Shown here one piece after another: positions 8,246 to 16,265 of a stretch of 41,037 nucleotides of DNA. Origin of the DNA: Deltaproteobacteria bacterium (lineage in GTDB: Bacteria > Myxococcota_A > Polyangia > JAAYKL01); the NCBI GenBank assembly GCA_016935665.1, contig JAFGQN010000090.1, positions 1-41,037 on the forward strand. Reading direction: 5' to 3'. The notes beneath the pieces are model-generated. The model was not told where the DNA came from and did not search any database. It saw only the letters and a program-made list of their open reading frames with translations. Numbering within the stretch: position 1 is the first letter of the stretch; every line of letters starts with the position of its first letter. The translations under genes were made by a program, and so were the position numbers.

Positions 8246-8518
8246 ATGTCACTAAATCCTAAGCAATCCGGTGCAACACATGACCTAACCAAATTACTGG
8301 TTGCTGCGACAGGTGTAACCCATCTTCAAGTGAGAACAATACGTGCATCGGAAAGACCCGGATGCGTGGAAGTCGAAATCACATATCTGCAAAACGCCAA
8401 AATGGTCGGGGCGTCGGTTCCTGTAGAATGTGGCTATGTTAGAGGAATGTCACTTTACGAAGAGCCGACATTGGTCAGCATTCGTGAAAACTGGCCACAG
8501 AACTGGATGAATTTTTAA
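8246..8518 (+). CDS. small protein downstream of the RloC-like gene
   Basis: This predicted 90-residue protein begins MSLNPKQSG. Its ATG has AAAGGA five bases upstream and lies 19 bases after the rloC-like stop, so the two genes are probably cotranscribed. It has a beta-rich look (CVEVEITYLQNAKMVGASVPVE) and ends NWPQNWMNF. No family is recognised. It could be a regulator or partner of the upstream ATPase, but the only support is linkage. Confidence 0.6.
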   Translation: MSLNPKQSGATHDLTKLLVAATGVTHLQVRTIRASERPGCVEVEITYLQNAKMVGASVPVECGYVRGMSLYEEPTLVSIRENWPQNWMNF

Positions 8519-8538
8519 ACTATAGTGCTGGCATCGAT

Positions 8539-8562
8539 GCTGTTTGCAGATGCAACACCAGC
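8539..8562. terminator. weak hairpin between convergent genes
   Basis: GCTG/CAGC outer and TTGCA/TGCAA inner pairs form a short hairpin between the convergent stops at 8518 and 8572. No T-tract follows directly. Confidence 0.3.
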
Positions 8563-8571
8563 TGTTTGGGC

Positions 8572-9858
8572 TCACAAAAAAGAATGCAAAGTGAGTTTGC
8601 CAAAATGCTGTGCATTCACCCAGCTGCTCTGGTTTGCATCTTTTAGCGCATTGGCATCTTTTTCTGCATGCAAACAAAAAATCGTTTGCACGTTGACATC
8701 ACTTGCCTGTCGAAGTGTATCAAACAGTGCTTCTTGGTTTCGCACATCCAGTTTAACGAAAAAGCCACTGTCGATGATTAGAAGCCAATAATCATCAGAA
8801 TGTAATTGTATTACCTTTAGCACAATCTCCAAAAATGCCAGTGTTGATTCTCCACCACTGATGAGGGCTTGAGGCAAATAGAAATCTCTATTATTTTTGG
8901 GCACTTTTATTTCTAATTCTCTATGTGACGTTCTCTTAAATTTGAAACCGAATGTTGACGTCTGAAAAAATTCTTGACGGATTGAATCCCACATCAAATC
9001 TTCAGGTGTATCCAAGACCTCTGCCAGATAAGCAACACATTCCGGCCAAGCATCATTCAAATCACCAGACCGTTTGTAGAACTGTTCATTCAAATGCAAC
9101 ACACGAACCAACGTTTTCGACCACCCCATGGAAGGAAGTGAGTTCACTTCCACATGAAGTCTTGCGGAAGCGCTATTTTCTTCCTCCTCCGTTGGTACTG
9201 CTGTCAGCCTAACACTATCCGCTTTCGTTCTTGTTCGTCTCGAAACTTCAATATATGGATATGTAGCTGCCCGCTCGATAAAATGAAATCTCTCGTTGAA
9301 CTTGTTCCAATGTACAGTCCCGGAGAAACTGGCAATAATCTGACAAATCGTTGTTTTGCCAGATTCGTTTCCCCCTAAAAGGATATTGTGTTGCCCCAAT
9401 CTGAAACTATACTCTTCCTTGAATGCACCAACATTTTTAAATGAGACTCGCGTAATACCGTATGGTGCCAGTTCTTCACCGGTTTTCACTCGGTGAAAAA
9501 TCGACGCCTCATGTTGCGTTTTCCATCGCCTGAGAGTATCCGCCGTATATTCCTTCTCGTTGTCATCGACGTGCTTGGCGTGATTTTGGCAAAGCCATAT
9601 GCCATTTCTTTCACTGGAACGTTCCTCGCTACTGATGATAGAATCGTATCTTGGTCCACCCGGTGCCGCCGCGGTTATGTGAGCAGCGACTCCAATATCT
9701 GTGATTTCCGAACTCCGACTGTCTGACCCGGCAATAGTTAGCCAACCACAGTCTGGAAAAGCACATATGTATCCCGATTTTTTCGCAATAAGCTCTCTGG
9801 TTTTTGAAGAAAAATCATTTCTGTTTCTAACCGATGCTGTATCTGAATCTGTACTCAT
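8572..9858 (-). CDS. HNH-like domain fused to an ABC/AAA-type ATPase
   Basis: This 428-residue protein has two parts. Residues 25-120 form an HNH-type nuclease fold of the kind seen in defence proteins: C32-x4-C37, AHI with H60, PGGPRYD, then NGIWLCQNH with N85, C90 and H93. Residues 135-428 form an SMC/ABC-like ATPase with an NVGAF strand, Walker A at 162-170 (GGNESGKTT), a signature (ISGGESTLAFLEI) and Walker B (WLLIIDSG). The usual catalytic glutamate after the Walker B aspartate is replaced by serine. No long coiled coil is present. AAGGGA precedes the ATG. It lies 164 bases after gajB on the same strand, so it may be a third gene of that cluster or a separate system. DNA cleavage coupled to ATP-dependent sensing is inferred. 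Confidence 0.75.
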   Translation of the reverse strand: MSTDSDTASVRNRNDFSSKTRELIAKKSGYICAFPDCGWLTIAGSDSRSSEITDIGVAAHITAAAPGGPRYDSIISSEERSSERNGIWLCQNHAKHVDDNEKEYTADTLRRWKTQHEASIFHRVKTGEELAPYGITRVSFKNVGAFKEEYSFRLGQHNILLGGNESGKTTICQIIASFSGTVHWNKFNERFHFIERAATYPYIEVSRRTRTKADSVRLTAVPTEEEENSASARLHVEVNSLPSMGWSKTLVRVLHLNEQFYKRSGDLNDAWPECVAYLAEVLDTPEDLMWDSIRQEFFQTSTFGFKFKRTSHRELEIKVPKNNRDFYLPQALISGGESTLAFLEIVLKVIQLHSDDYWLLIIDSGFFVKLDVRNQEALFDTLRQASDVNVQTIFCLHAEKDANALKDANQSSWVNAQHFGKLTLHSFL

Positions 9859-10022
9859 TCTTTTCCCTTACTTTTCCTGAACCAGCACTTCGCCGAAAAG
9901 ATGGCGTGAACTCAATCCAACAATTGTCTCATATTTGGCGTACCATTCTTAATGTTCTCTGCGTCGACCCAAAATTTAGGGTCAAAAAGCATCAAATACC
10001 ATAAAAACGCCATGAGTAAATG

Positions 10023-11801
10023 TCATGCTTTCAGATATTGAATAGCCAGAAATGGATGCTCTGCAATAATACCGTCCACGCAATCAGCAATATTAACAAA
10101 AAGATGATTTTTGGCACGGCTTAAACCCACATAATAAATGCGAGCGCTGTCATCTGCATCATTGTCAATTGCATTTTTACCATTCCGTATCCATTTCTCA
10201 AACTCCTCCTCAGTGACAACGAGCATCACCGAATCAAACTGCGTTCCTTTAGCGCTGTGTATTGTTCGTATTCGCTCTTTTGCAGATGTATCTGTTCTGA
10301 TGAATGGTAACAGGTCGCCGAACTTGTGGCTGTCTGCGAACCGTTTAACGTTTCCAGCTCTATAGCCAGCTCCAATTTTTATATTCTGCTCATCGGCTAA
10401 GCGTTTTGAAATCGACGTATAGTATTCATATAACGTTTTATCTAAAAAATCAGCGGACTGCAGCTCTCGAATTATACCGATGGCAATGCGTCTAAAAGTC
10501 ATCGGAGGGTAGTTCAGCCGATGCCCACCTTTGTCCTTCTTCAAATACTTCACGACCTCAGCAACTGCGTTCTTATTTTCATTCTTTATGGAAAAATCTC
10601 TCGCAAGAAGCAAAGAATGCAAAAATGCTGGACGTGTTCTATCTGAATCAACGGCATACAACGCTTTTATCAGATTATCTCCTGAGGGCTGATTAGCGAT
10701 GCCATGCCGTATTGCATTTACTTGGCTATTGTTACGAGCGAGAATAGTCGGAGTTGGAAAACCTTGGTCTTCTATCCACCTCAATGCGCTCGTTGTATCA
10801 CCAACCAAAATCTGCGTCGCAGCATTTTCGAACGGGTCACGCCGACTTTCTTGCTGAATGTCATCTCTTAGCGTATTCAGAAATTTAACGATTTGTTCAA
10901 CGGAGCGATGGTTGTCATCGATTTTGTAATCCTTAATCCCTTCTAATGTAAAGGATTCAAAATCTTTCTTTTGTGCACCGGTAAACAAGTAAATAGACTG
11001 CGCAATATCTCCGATAACCCCAACAACTGTTGACGCGTCCGCAATTTTCTTAATTATCCACGTCTGAAGTTGCGTTGTATCCTGAAACTCATCAACGAAA
11101 ATATATGCAAACCTTTTACGTACAAATTGCAGAACCTCCGGGTGATTGGCCAAAAGGTAATGAGCGAAAAACAAGACATCCTCATGATGCAGAATGCCGT
11201 ATCTCCAATAGCCTTTCTTGTACTCGATTAATTCTTCTGGGGTAAACACAATCGGAATTTTCAAATATTTTTTTTGAGGGTCAAAAACCAACCGACAGGA
11301 ATCACCAACGAGTTGCCATTCTAACGTGACTAATTTGTTAAGTAGTGCCTTTTTATTTTTCGGATAATTTAAATAATCTAAAGATTTTCCCCGCTGGACC
11401 TCAAGCCAAGCAATCCAGCTCCGAAGTCTATCCTGTCGGACAAAATGCTCGGAATGCCCACTCAATTTCTCGCAGTCTAAATACAAGCCGGAGTCAGTCT
11501 CATCCTGAAGCAGAAATTTGAAAGGCTGAATGACGTAGCGGTACAAAAAACTATGGATAGTTGAAACATCAACTCTATACGAATCCACGCCAAGTCTTTC
11601 GGATAGCTCCTTGGCAGCCACATTCGTATATGTGATAGCGGCAATTTTTCTGGTCTTGCCAAGCTGATTTGATTCGCGCAAAACTTTTTTCAGGTGCTGC
11701 GCCAGCCAATGCGTTTTCCCTGCACCGGGACCAGCAAAAACACGAAAATGGTGTTCCGTATTCGTCATCTCACGTATATGTGCCATGCTCGGAAAATCCA
11801 T
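10023..11801 (-). CDS. gajB: UvrD/Rep-like helicase, Gabija GajB-like
   Basis: This 592-residue SF1A helicase shows its motifs in order: Walker A AGPGAGKT at 23-30, AAITYTNVAAKEL (Ia), FVDEFQDT (II), VIGDIAQSIY (III), DDNHRS (IV), TIHSAKGTQFDSV (V) and YYVGLSRAK (VI). It starts three bases after the stop of the OLD-type gene upstream, so the two should be translationally linked. A helicase directly after an ATPase-TOPRIM nuclease is the gajA-gajB arrangement of the Gabija anti-phage system. In Gabija the GajA nuclease is held in check by nucleotides, and GajB is thought to sense DNA ends and consume them. It is longer than the best-known GajB (about 494 residues), mostly in the helicase insertions. 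Confidence 0.8.
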   Translation of the reverse strand: MDFPSMAHIREMTNTEHHFRVFAGPGAGKTHWLAQHLKKVLRESNQLGKTRKIAAITYTNVAAKELSERLGVDSYRVDVSTIHSFLYRYVIQPFKFLLQDETDSGLYLDCEKLSGHSEHFVRQDRLRSWIAWLEVQRGKSLDYLNYPKNKKALLNKLVTLEWQLVGDSCRLVFDPQKKYLKIPIVFTPEELIEYKKGYWRYGILHHEDVLFFAHYLLANHPEVLQFVRKRFAYIFVDEFQDTTQLQTWIIKKIADASTVVGVIGDIAQSIYLFTGAQKKDFESFTLEGIKDYKIDDNHRSVEQIVKFLNTLRDDIQQESRRDPFENAATQILVGDTTSALRWIEDQGFPTPTILARNNSQVNAIRHGIANQPSGDNLIKALYAVDSDRTRPAFLHSLLLARDFSIKNENKNAVAEVVKYLKKDKGGHRLNYPPMTFRRIAIGIIRELQSADFLDKTLYEYYTSISKRLADEQNIKIGAGYRAGNVKRFADSHKFGDLLPFIRTDTSAKERIRTIHSAKGTQFDSVMLVVTEEEFEKWIRNGKNAIDNDADDSARIYYVGLSRAKNHLFVNIADCVDGIIAEHPFLAIQYLKA

Positions 11802-11804
11802 AGG

Positions 11805-13871
11805 TTAGTCCTTCAAAATGTACTCAAACGCGCTTTTTATATAATCAGGGACATTGAACGGTTTTCGCGTACTGGAATCAAGATTTTCCCTCAGGCTATA
11901 TTCCAATTCAAAAGCATGCTCGCCCTTTGCATCCGACACTGCTTCATAATACACACTCGAAAACAATGCCTCGCTTTTTTTCTTATCATCCCAAGCACAG
12001 GTATCATACTTCGCCGCTATATTCTCATTGAGGCACTTCTCCTTCACTGAGGAAAACTGGACCGTTCCCGCCTCCATCAATGCTTGCATTGCTTTCAGAC
12101 TCGTAGTCCCATTTTTTCCATCAGTAGCCATTGAAGAAGTAAACAAAAGGTCAGAATTCGGGTTCGCCATCGCCAGCTCATATTCAAGCGTTTTGCCAGT
12201 GCTTGCAGGGGGATGAAAAATTTTGACATTGTCATGTTCATCAGCAATGTCAATCAGGTTGATTACATGCGAAGATAAAGCCTTGAAGTCATCACCCGCG
12301 CCTAATTCCACTGGATAACATTTTTTCCAGCGAGAAGGAGTTCCCGTTTTCATTACAGGGTCAGCATCCGTAATACAGGCGATTCTCCTTTTTATAGCCG
12401 ACTCATTCTCGGGTTCCTTAAACTGAAATAGTTTCAGAAAGTGATGAAAAGTCCGGCTATCGACACCGACAATCGCGACATGTTGCTTCAATAACGAATC
12501 TTCAAGCCCAAGGTATGCAGCGAAACATGGTAACAGCAATTGTTCAGCAATACCCTCAACAAAGATTATCCGACTGGAAAACAGCATGTTCGATTTCGTG
12601 GCATCCAAGAACCGCTGCACATATGCTCGAGAATCCTTTTCCGCTACCGCACGTCCCGGATACGCAACTCGGAATTTCTCTTTTTCGTCTTCATACAAAC
12701 ACACAATACTGCCCAAATCTACAGCGGCGGTGATGTGGGTGGAATGGGTTGTAATAAATGTCTGTCTGACCTGTTTTTTGTCACTAAGGTTCTTCTTCAG
12801 AAATCGAAGAAACTGATATTGCATGGCGGGGTGCAAATGAGCCTCAGGCTCTTCGATAGCCAGAATAGGAAAAACCTTCGCATTGTCACCAACAAAGTCA
12901 GAACATTCCATCTGCATCTTTGCCAGAATGAGTGCAATGAAAAGCAGATTGTTGTAACCCAGCCCATTGTTGGTAATTGGCACGTGAAAACCGGACCGCT
13001 CAACAACGAGGCGCAGTGCGAACAACAAATCTTTCTCTGAGGCATTGGCATCGAAATCCGGCACACCTCCCTTGTGCGCCCCTGTTTCGTCCGAATACTC
13101 CAATATATCGCTTTTTGACACCCGCTCAGAAAGTCCTTTGAGCAGCTCTTTGGCCTTTGCTACAAAGTCTTCTTCACGCTGTTTAAGTTTTTTGATGGTG
13201 TCGTCATCACATTCCGTACGGCTCTTTCCTTTCAGCAAATCATAATCGAGAAAATAATTCAGAACTTCTTTCAATATCGTGTTGTGCCCGTAAAACATCT
13301 GTCGTTCAGCATCGCGAATGGCATCCAGAAACTGGAAATCGAACTTCTCCAGCATTTCGGAATCAGCCTTTTCCCGCAAAGAAGGATTGCCGCCATAGAT
13401 GCGAAATACATATTTCGGCAGATAGTATCGTTCAATCAGTGCCCAGCATTTCTCAGAATCGTACTCCCCGTCGTCATTTTTCAACTCCACGATTTCTTTC
13501 TTGTAATTGTCATAGTCACTACCGACAGGCAAAAACAGATGGTACGTTAGCTGGGCTTCATACGGAGAATCGTGTTTCACTAGCCAATCGTAGACGACAT
13601 TGCTGTCATCATCAGCATCTTCATACTCGGTGATGGTTGCTGTGATAACTATCTCCGGCGGTTCCTCAAAGTTCGTATTCGCTTTGTTAAAATCATCAAT
13701 CACGGCGCGTGAGCGGTTGCCCCGGTTCGCGAAAACTCGATGTAGAGCCTGAATCAGATTCGTTTTACCCGCATTATTGTGCCCGATGATTACGTTCAGA
13801 TTGGGCGAAAAATCGATAGTGCTATTTTTGAAGTTCCGAAAATTCTTAATTTGAAGTCTTGAGATGTACAT
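11805..13871 (-). CDS. gajA: OLD-family ATPase-TOPRIM nuclease, Gabija GajA-like
   Basis: This 688-residue protein begins with an ABC-type ATPase: the FRNF strand, Walker A at 30-38 (GHNNAGKTN), then Walker B LAIEEPEAHLHP and the TTHSTH switch in the 340-390 range. A TOPRIM nuclease follows, with E439 in FVEGIAEQ and D502/D504 in TDADP, the metal-binding set of OLD enzymes. GajA of Gabija has this plan and nicks specific DNA when nucleotide pools fall. The gene is preceded by a promoter (13904-13932) and a G-rich ribosome binding site, and is followed at once by gajB. It is longer than the best-known GajA (about 578 residues). A class 2 OLD enzyme with a helicase partner is the alternative name for the same pair. 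Confidence 0.8.
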   Translation of the reverse strand: MYISRLQIKNFRNFKNSTIDFSPNLNVIIGHNNAGKTNLIQALHRVFANRGNRSRAVIDDFNKANTNFEEPPEIVITATITEYEDADDDSNVVYDWLVKHDSPYEAQLTYHLFLPVGSDYDNYKKEIVELKNDDGEYDSEKCWALIERYYLPKYVFRIYGGNPSLREKADSEMLEKFDFQFLDAIRDAERQMFYGHNTILKEVLNYFLDYDLLKGKSRTECDDDTIKKLKQREEDFVAKAKELLKGLSERVSKSDILEYSDETGAHKGGVPDFDANASEKDLLFALRLVVERSGFHVPITNNGLGYNNLLFIALILAKMQMECSDFVGDNAKVFPILAIEEPEAHLHPAMQYQFLRFLKKNLSDKKQVRQTFITTHSTHITAAVDLGSIVCLYEDEKEKFRVAYPGRAVAEKDSRAYVQRFLDATKSNMLFSSRIIFVEGIAEQLLLPCFAAYLGLEDSLLKQHVAIVGVDSRTFHHFLKLFQFKEPENESAIKRRIACITDADPVMKTGTPSRWKKCYPVELGAGDDFKALSSHVINLIDIADEHDNVKIFHPPASTGKTLEYELAMANPNSDLLFTSSMATDGKNGTTSLKAMQALMEAGTVQFSSVKEKCLNENIAAKYDTCAWDDKKKSEALFSSVYYEAVSDAKGEHAFELEYSLRENLDSSTRKPFNVPDYIKSAFEYILKD

Positions 13872-13903
13872 CGCCCCCTCTTTCAGCTAATAGTTCGTTA
13901 CCC

Positions 13904-13932
13904 ATACTAAAGAACATCCTTCCTATTTGCAA
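13904..13932 (-). promoter_or_regulatory. sigma70-type promoter of gajA
   Basis: On the minus strand TTGCAA (13932-13927) is followed after 17 bases by TAGTAT (13909-13904). The expected transcript start near 13897 leaves a leader of about 26 bases. Confidence 0.6.
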
Positions 13933-13976
13933 CAAGAAGGAGCGTCGTCTCGCTAGAGACTCCAATGTAATTATTC

Positions 13977-14206
13977 TTACACCCCGTAAACAAGGAGCCT
14001 GCCGACACCGTGAACGGAGGTGTAAAGCCGTTTGTCGGAGGCAAAACTCCCAACGAACAAAGACATGAAGATTGAAAATCGAAATGTCGCCGTGAGTTGT
14101 TGGAGTGCTGCAATCCCGACACTCCCTTTTAATCCCCATCGAGCTGCGACCCGACAGGGGAGCTTGTGAGTGGCAAGGAGAAAAAGGGAGTGTCGGGATT
14201 TTTTCG
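13977..14206 (+). ncRNA. structured intergenic region, candidate non-coding RNA
   Basis: Four structures follow one another on the + strand. TTACACC (13977-13983) can pair with GGTGTAA (14019-14025). GCCTGCCGACA (13997-14007) can pair with TGTCGGAGGC (14033-14042), interleaved with the first pair as in an H-type pseudoknot. ACTCCCAAC (14046-14054) pairs with GTTG-TT-GGAGT (14096-14106). A perfect 19-bp stem (14112-14130 with 14182-14200) is followed by a T-run, as in a terminator. The region lies upstream of the gajA promoter and downstream of the leftward HNH gene, so neither gene explains it. No promoter on the + strand is obvious, so transcription is unproven. Confidence 0.4.
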
Positions 14207-14379
14207 GATACGAAGTAACGAAAACAATCCCGGCAAACGGCTAAAATAATTATTAAAATAGGAATTCCAATGACACCGAAGGTGTAACAGCGGTGACACA
14301 GCTTTGGTACATATTGTGGCTATTCTGCTCGTAAAAGAGCCACCCCTTTGACATACTCATAGTACACTTTTGGTACGTC

Positions 14380-15060
14380 TTACACATGTTTTTTCAAGGA
14401 CTCTTTCGGTATGGCAACAGCTTCAAAGCCCTCATAAAAAACCATTCTCAGTGCTTTATCACCATTTTCCTCCAAGAATTGGTAATAAAAAATCTCTTGA
14501 TTCTCTCCATGTCGCGGCACGTTCTGAAATGTCTGCCGATTTTTTCTCAATAGCTCTTCATGAATAATGTTTATCTGGGCATTTTCATTTTGCATAGAAG
14601 GTGGATAAACCAATAATTCATCCGTCCATTTTTCGTTGTAATGTTTGAAATGTAACCCTCTGGCAATTTTGTCCAGCTCTCCAATCACCCTTTCAGTATC
14701 AATTTTTAGTTTTACGGTTTGCTGACCACGAACACTTACGGACTGTGCATCTTGCAGAATTGTCGTAGCAAGGGCACCGTCACGTCGCTTCAACGCTCTC
14801 AGCACTTTCGTTGCAGCATGGTTGTAAGCAGCACCGTTATTCTTAAAATGCCACACCAAAACAGCCATAAGATATTCGTCATGATCTGATGTATTAAGAT
14901 TGTGTACCTTGCAGGATGGTACTTTTATCAGGTTTTTTCTATAATCCATGCCAGCAGGCAAGTCCTTCTGTTCAGGAAACAGACACTTCGGAGGAACGTG
15001 TTCTCTGCTCACTTTCGGCGCAACACACATATAACATGTTTCTGATTCTTTTTTCGACAT
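14380..15060 (-). CDS. HNH endonuclease-like protein
   Basis: The N-terminus of this 226-residue protein carries C9-x2-C12, then REHVPPK (H21), and later VPSCKVHNLNTSDHDEYL with a Cys, HN and DE pattern. This is a treble-clef HNH nuclease layout common in phage-defence and mobile loci. The remaining 150 residues are helical and charged and unrecognised; they may recognise a substrate or partner. AAGGG precedes the ATG. It follows a 248-residue unknown gene by 66 bases on the same strand, so the two may form an operon. DNA or RNA cleavage is inferred from the motif only. Confidence 0.65.
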   Translation of the reverse strand: MSKKESETCYMCVAPKVSREHVPPKCLFPEQKDLPAGMDYRKNLIKVPSCKVHNLNTSDHDEYLMAVLVWHFKNNGAAYNHAATKVLRALKRRDGALATTILQDAQSVSVRGQQTVKLKIDTERVIGELDKIARGLHFKHYNEKWTDELLVYPPSMQNENAQINIIHEELLRKNRQTFQNVPRHGENQEIFYYQFLEENGDKALRMVFYEGFEAVAIPKESLKKHV

Positions 15061-15126
15061 CGTAGCCCTTTTAGTTTTGTGAATTATCTACTTTTCAGAA
15101 TCCCTCTCTCAGGTGAGAGAAATAAA

Positions 15127-15873
15127 TTATGAAATTTTTAGACCGAAGTGGTCACATTTCTCCCATTCTATTTTCACGCGTTTGACCACTTTTAGCCTTA
15201 ATCCAAGAGGTCGTAGATACGTTTGGAAATCGTCAATGAAAGCTTCGTAAGCATCGCCTTTATTTTGAATTATTTCGAGCAGCTCGCACCCCAATTGAAC
15301 ATCGACATAGGCAACATTAGCAATGCCGATTCCATGGTTTTTGAAATCACTTCTGCTAATTATTGATATTGAATCGGAGATGTTATCTGTTTTTTCTAAA
15401 AAACGTTGGATATTTTTATTGATTCTTTCATAGTCCCAATCTTCTTTGGGCAAAATGACTATCAGTTTTTTTCTGTCTTTAGTAACCGCCAACTCTTCAA
15501 ACGAATTCGGCAGGTGAACATTGCCTGCAAACTCCCTAAGATACTGCATGAGCTTCGACTGATAAAACTCGACATACCCCACATCGATTTCAGTCGTCCA
15601 CCCACACAGATTTTCATAAATTGTCATTAGGCCTTCCAGTTTAATTCGATGAAGGACCAAAGGGCATTTGTACTCTTCGAGAACTAAAATATCCCCATGA
15701 ACCAATTGAATTTCAACTGTTTGAGCGAGTCCCTCGGCAGGCAATAACCTTCTCGCAACAAAAGTTACGAATTCCTCCAAGTCTACCGCCACGGATTTAT
15801 AGCCATGAAAGTCATCAATCTCATATTCTGACACTGCCCCTTCAATGCACCATCGCGTATCCAAATGTATCAT
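15127..15873 (-). CDS. hypothetical protein paired with the HNH gene
   Basis: This 248-residue protein is not recognised. It looks cytosolic, with no signal or membrane segment, and mixes strands and helices; examples are LIVILPKEDWDYERINKNI in the middle and LRLKVVKRVKIEWEKC near the end. GGAGGGG lies seven bases before the ATG, so the start is well supported. It is the gene nearest the tRNA-derived attachment site and the first of a likely two-gene unit with the HNH protein. A partner or immunity role is possible, but the sequence does not show one. Confidence 0.65.
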   Translation of the reverse strand: MIHLDTRWCIEGAVSEYEIDDFHGYKSVAVDLEEFVTFVARRLLPAEGLAQTVEIQLVHGDILVLEEYKCPLVLHRIKLEGLMTIYENLCGWTTEIDVGYVEFYQSKLMQYLREFAGNVHLPNSFEELAVTKDRKKLIVILPKEDWDYERINKNIQRFLEKTDNISDSISIISRSDFKNHGIGIANVAYVDVQLGCELLEIIQNKGDAYEAFIDDFQTYLRPLGLRLKVVKRVKIEWEKCDHFGLKIS

Positions 15874-16072
15874 TTATAACCCCTCCACAAATTGCACAGA
15901 CAACCTGAAATGAGGATGACTGCTCAATGGTCTTTTTATATCATTTGCCTATGCTATCATTTCTTGCCGGGAATGGTATCAAATAAACAGTGGATACCCT
16001 TTTTAAAAGCCCAAAGCCTCTCCCACTATCTGTCTCAAAGTGTCCAAAACGCGTCCAGACTGGTCGGTATTT

Positions 16073-16102
16073 CTGTGGATTCCCGTGGACTCCTGTGGAC
16101 TC
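16073..16102 (+). repeat. three tandem decamers, possible integrase arm sites
   Basis: CTGTGGATTC, CCGTGGACTC and CTGTGGACTC stand directly next to each other, about 50-80 bases inside the tRNA-derived attachment site. Three adjacent 10-bp sites near the core are the layout of the lambda P' arm sites, so they may bind a tyrosine integrase. Confidence 0.45.
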
Positions 16103-16149
16103 GAAAAGAATTTCCAACTAATTGAAAACACAGAAAAATGTAATGGTTT

Positions 16150-16221
16150 CGCCCATCTGCTGGATTTGGTTAGTTTGTCCTCATAACCCGAAGGTCATCG
16201 GTTCAAATCCGGTCCCCGCTA
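16150..16221 (+). other. degenerate initiator tRNA-fMet copy, probable attachment site of the island
   Basis: Bases 16180-16221 equal the 3' half of a tRNA with anticodon CAT: loop CTCATAA, a CCCGA 3' stem strand, a T-arm ATCGG-TTCAAAT-CCGGT, then acceptor CCCCGCT and a discriminator A. Three C's after the anticodon loop are the mark of the initiator tRNA. The D-loop (TTTGGTTAG) is still readable. The matching GGG of the anticodon stem is missing, and the 5' acceptor strand does not pair, so it cannot work as a tRNA. A 3' tRNA fragment beside its native terminator is the classic scar of tRNA-targeted integration. Confidence 0.65.
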
Positions 16222-16230
16222 AAGTGAAAA

Positions 16231-16265
16231 AGCTCGGTAATCTTAAACGGTTACCGGGCTTTTTT
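16231..16265 (+). terminator. rho-independent terminator after the tRNA remnant
   Basis: AGCTCGGTAA (16231-16240) pairs with TTACCGGGCT (16251-16260) with one mismatch and is followed by a run of T. It starts ten bases after the tRNA end, as a native tRNA terminator would. Confidence 0.8.

Noticed and set aside
8246-8518. Antitoxin for the RloC-like protein
   Set aside because: Only gene order supports it; RloC and PrrC do not usually need a cognate antitoxin and no antitoxin fold is recognised.
9966-9983. GACCC/GGGTC inverted repeat between gajB and the HNH-ATPase gene as a terminator
   Set aside because: Only five GC pairs around an AT-rich centre and no T-tract in the direction of transcription.
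13977-14206. Retron ncRNA or type III toxin-antitoxin RNA
   Set aside because: No reverse transcriptase or ToxN-like gene is present, and the repeats are not tandem; only a generic structured region is supported.
16150-16221. Functional tRNA-Met gene
   Set aside because: The 5' strand of the anticodon stem is missing three bases and the 5' acceptor strand does not pair with CCCCGCT.
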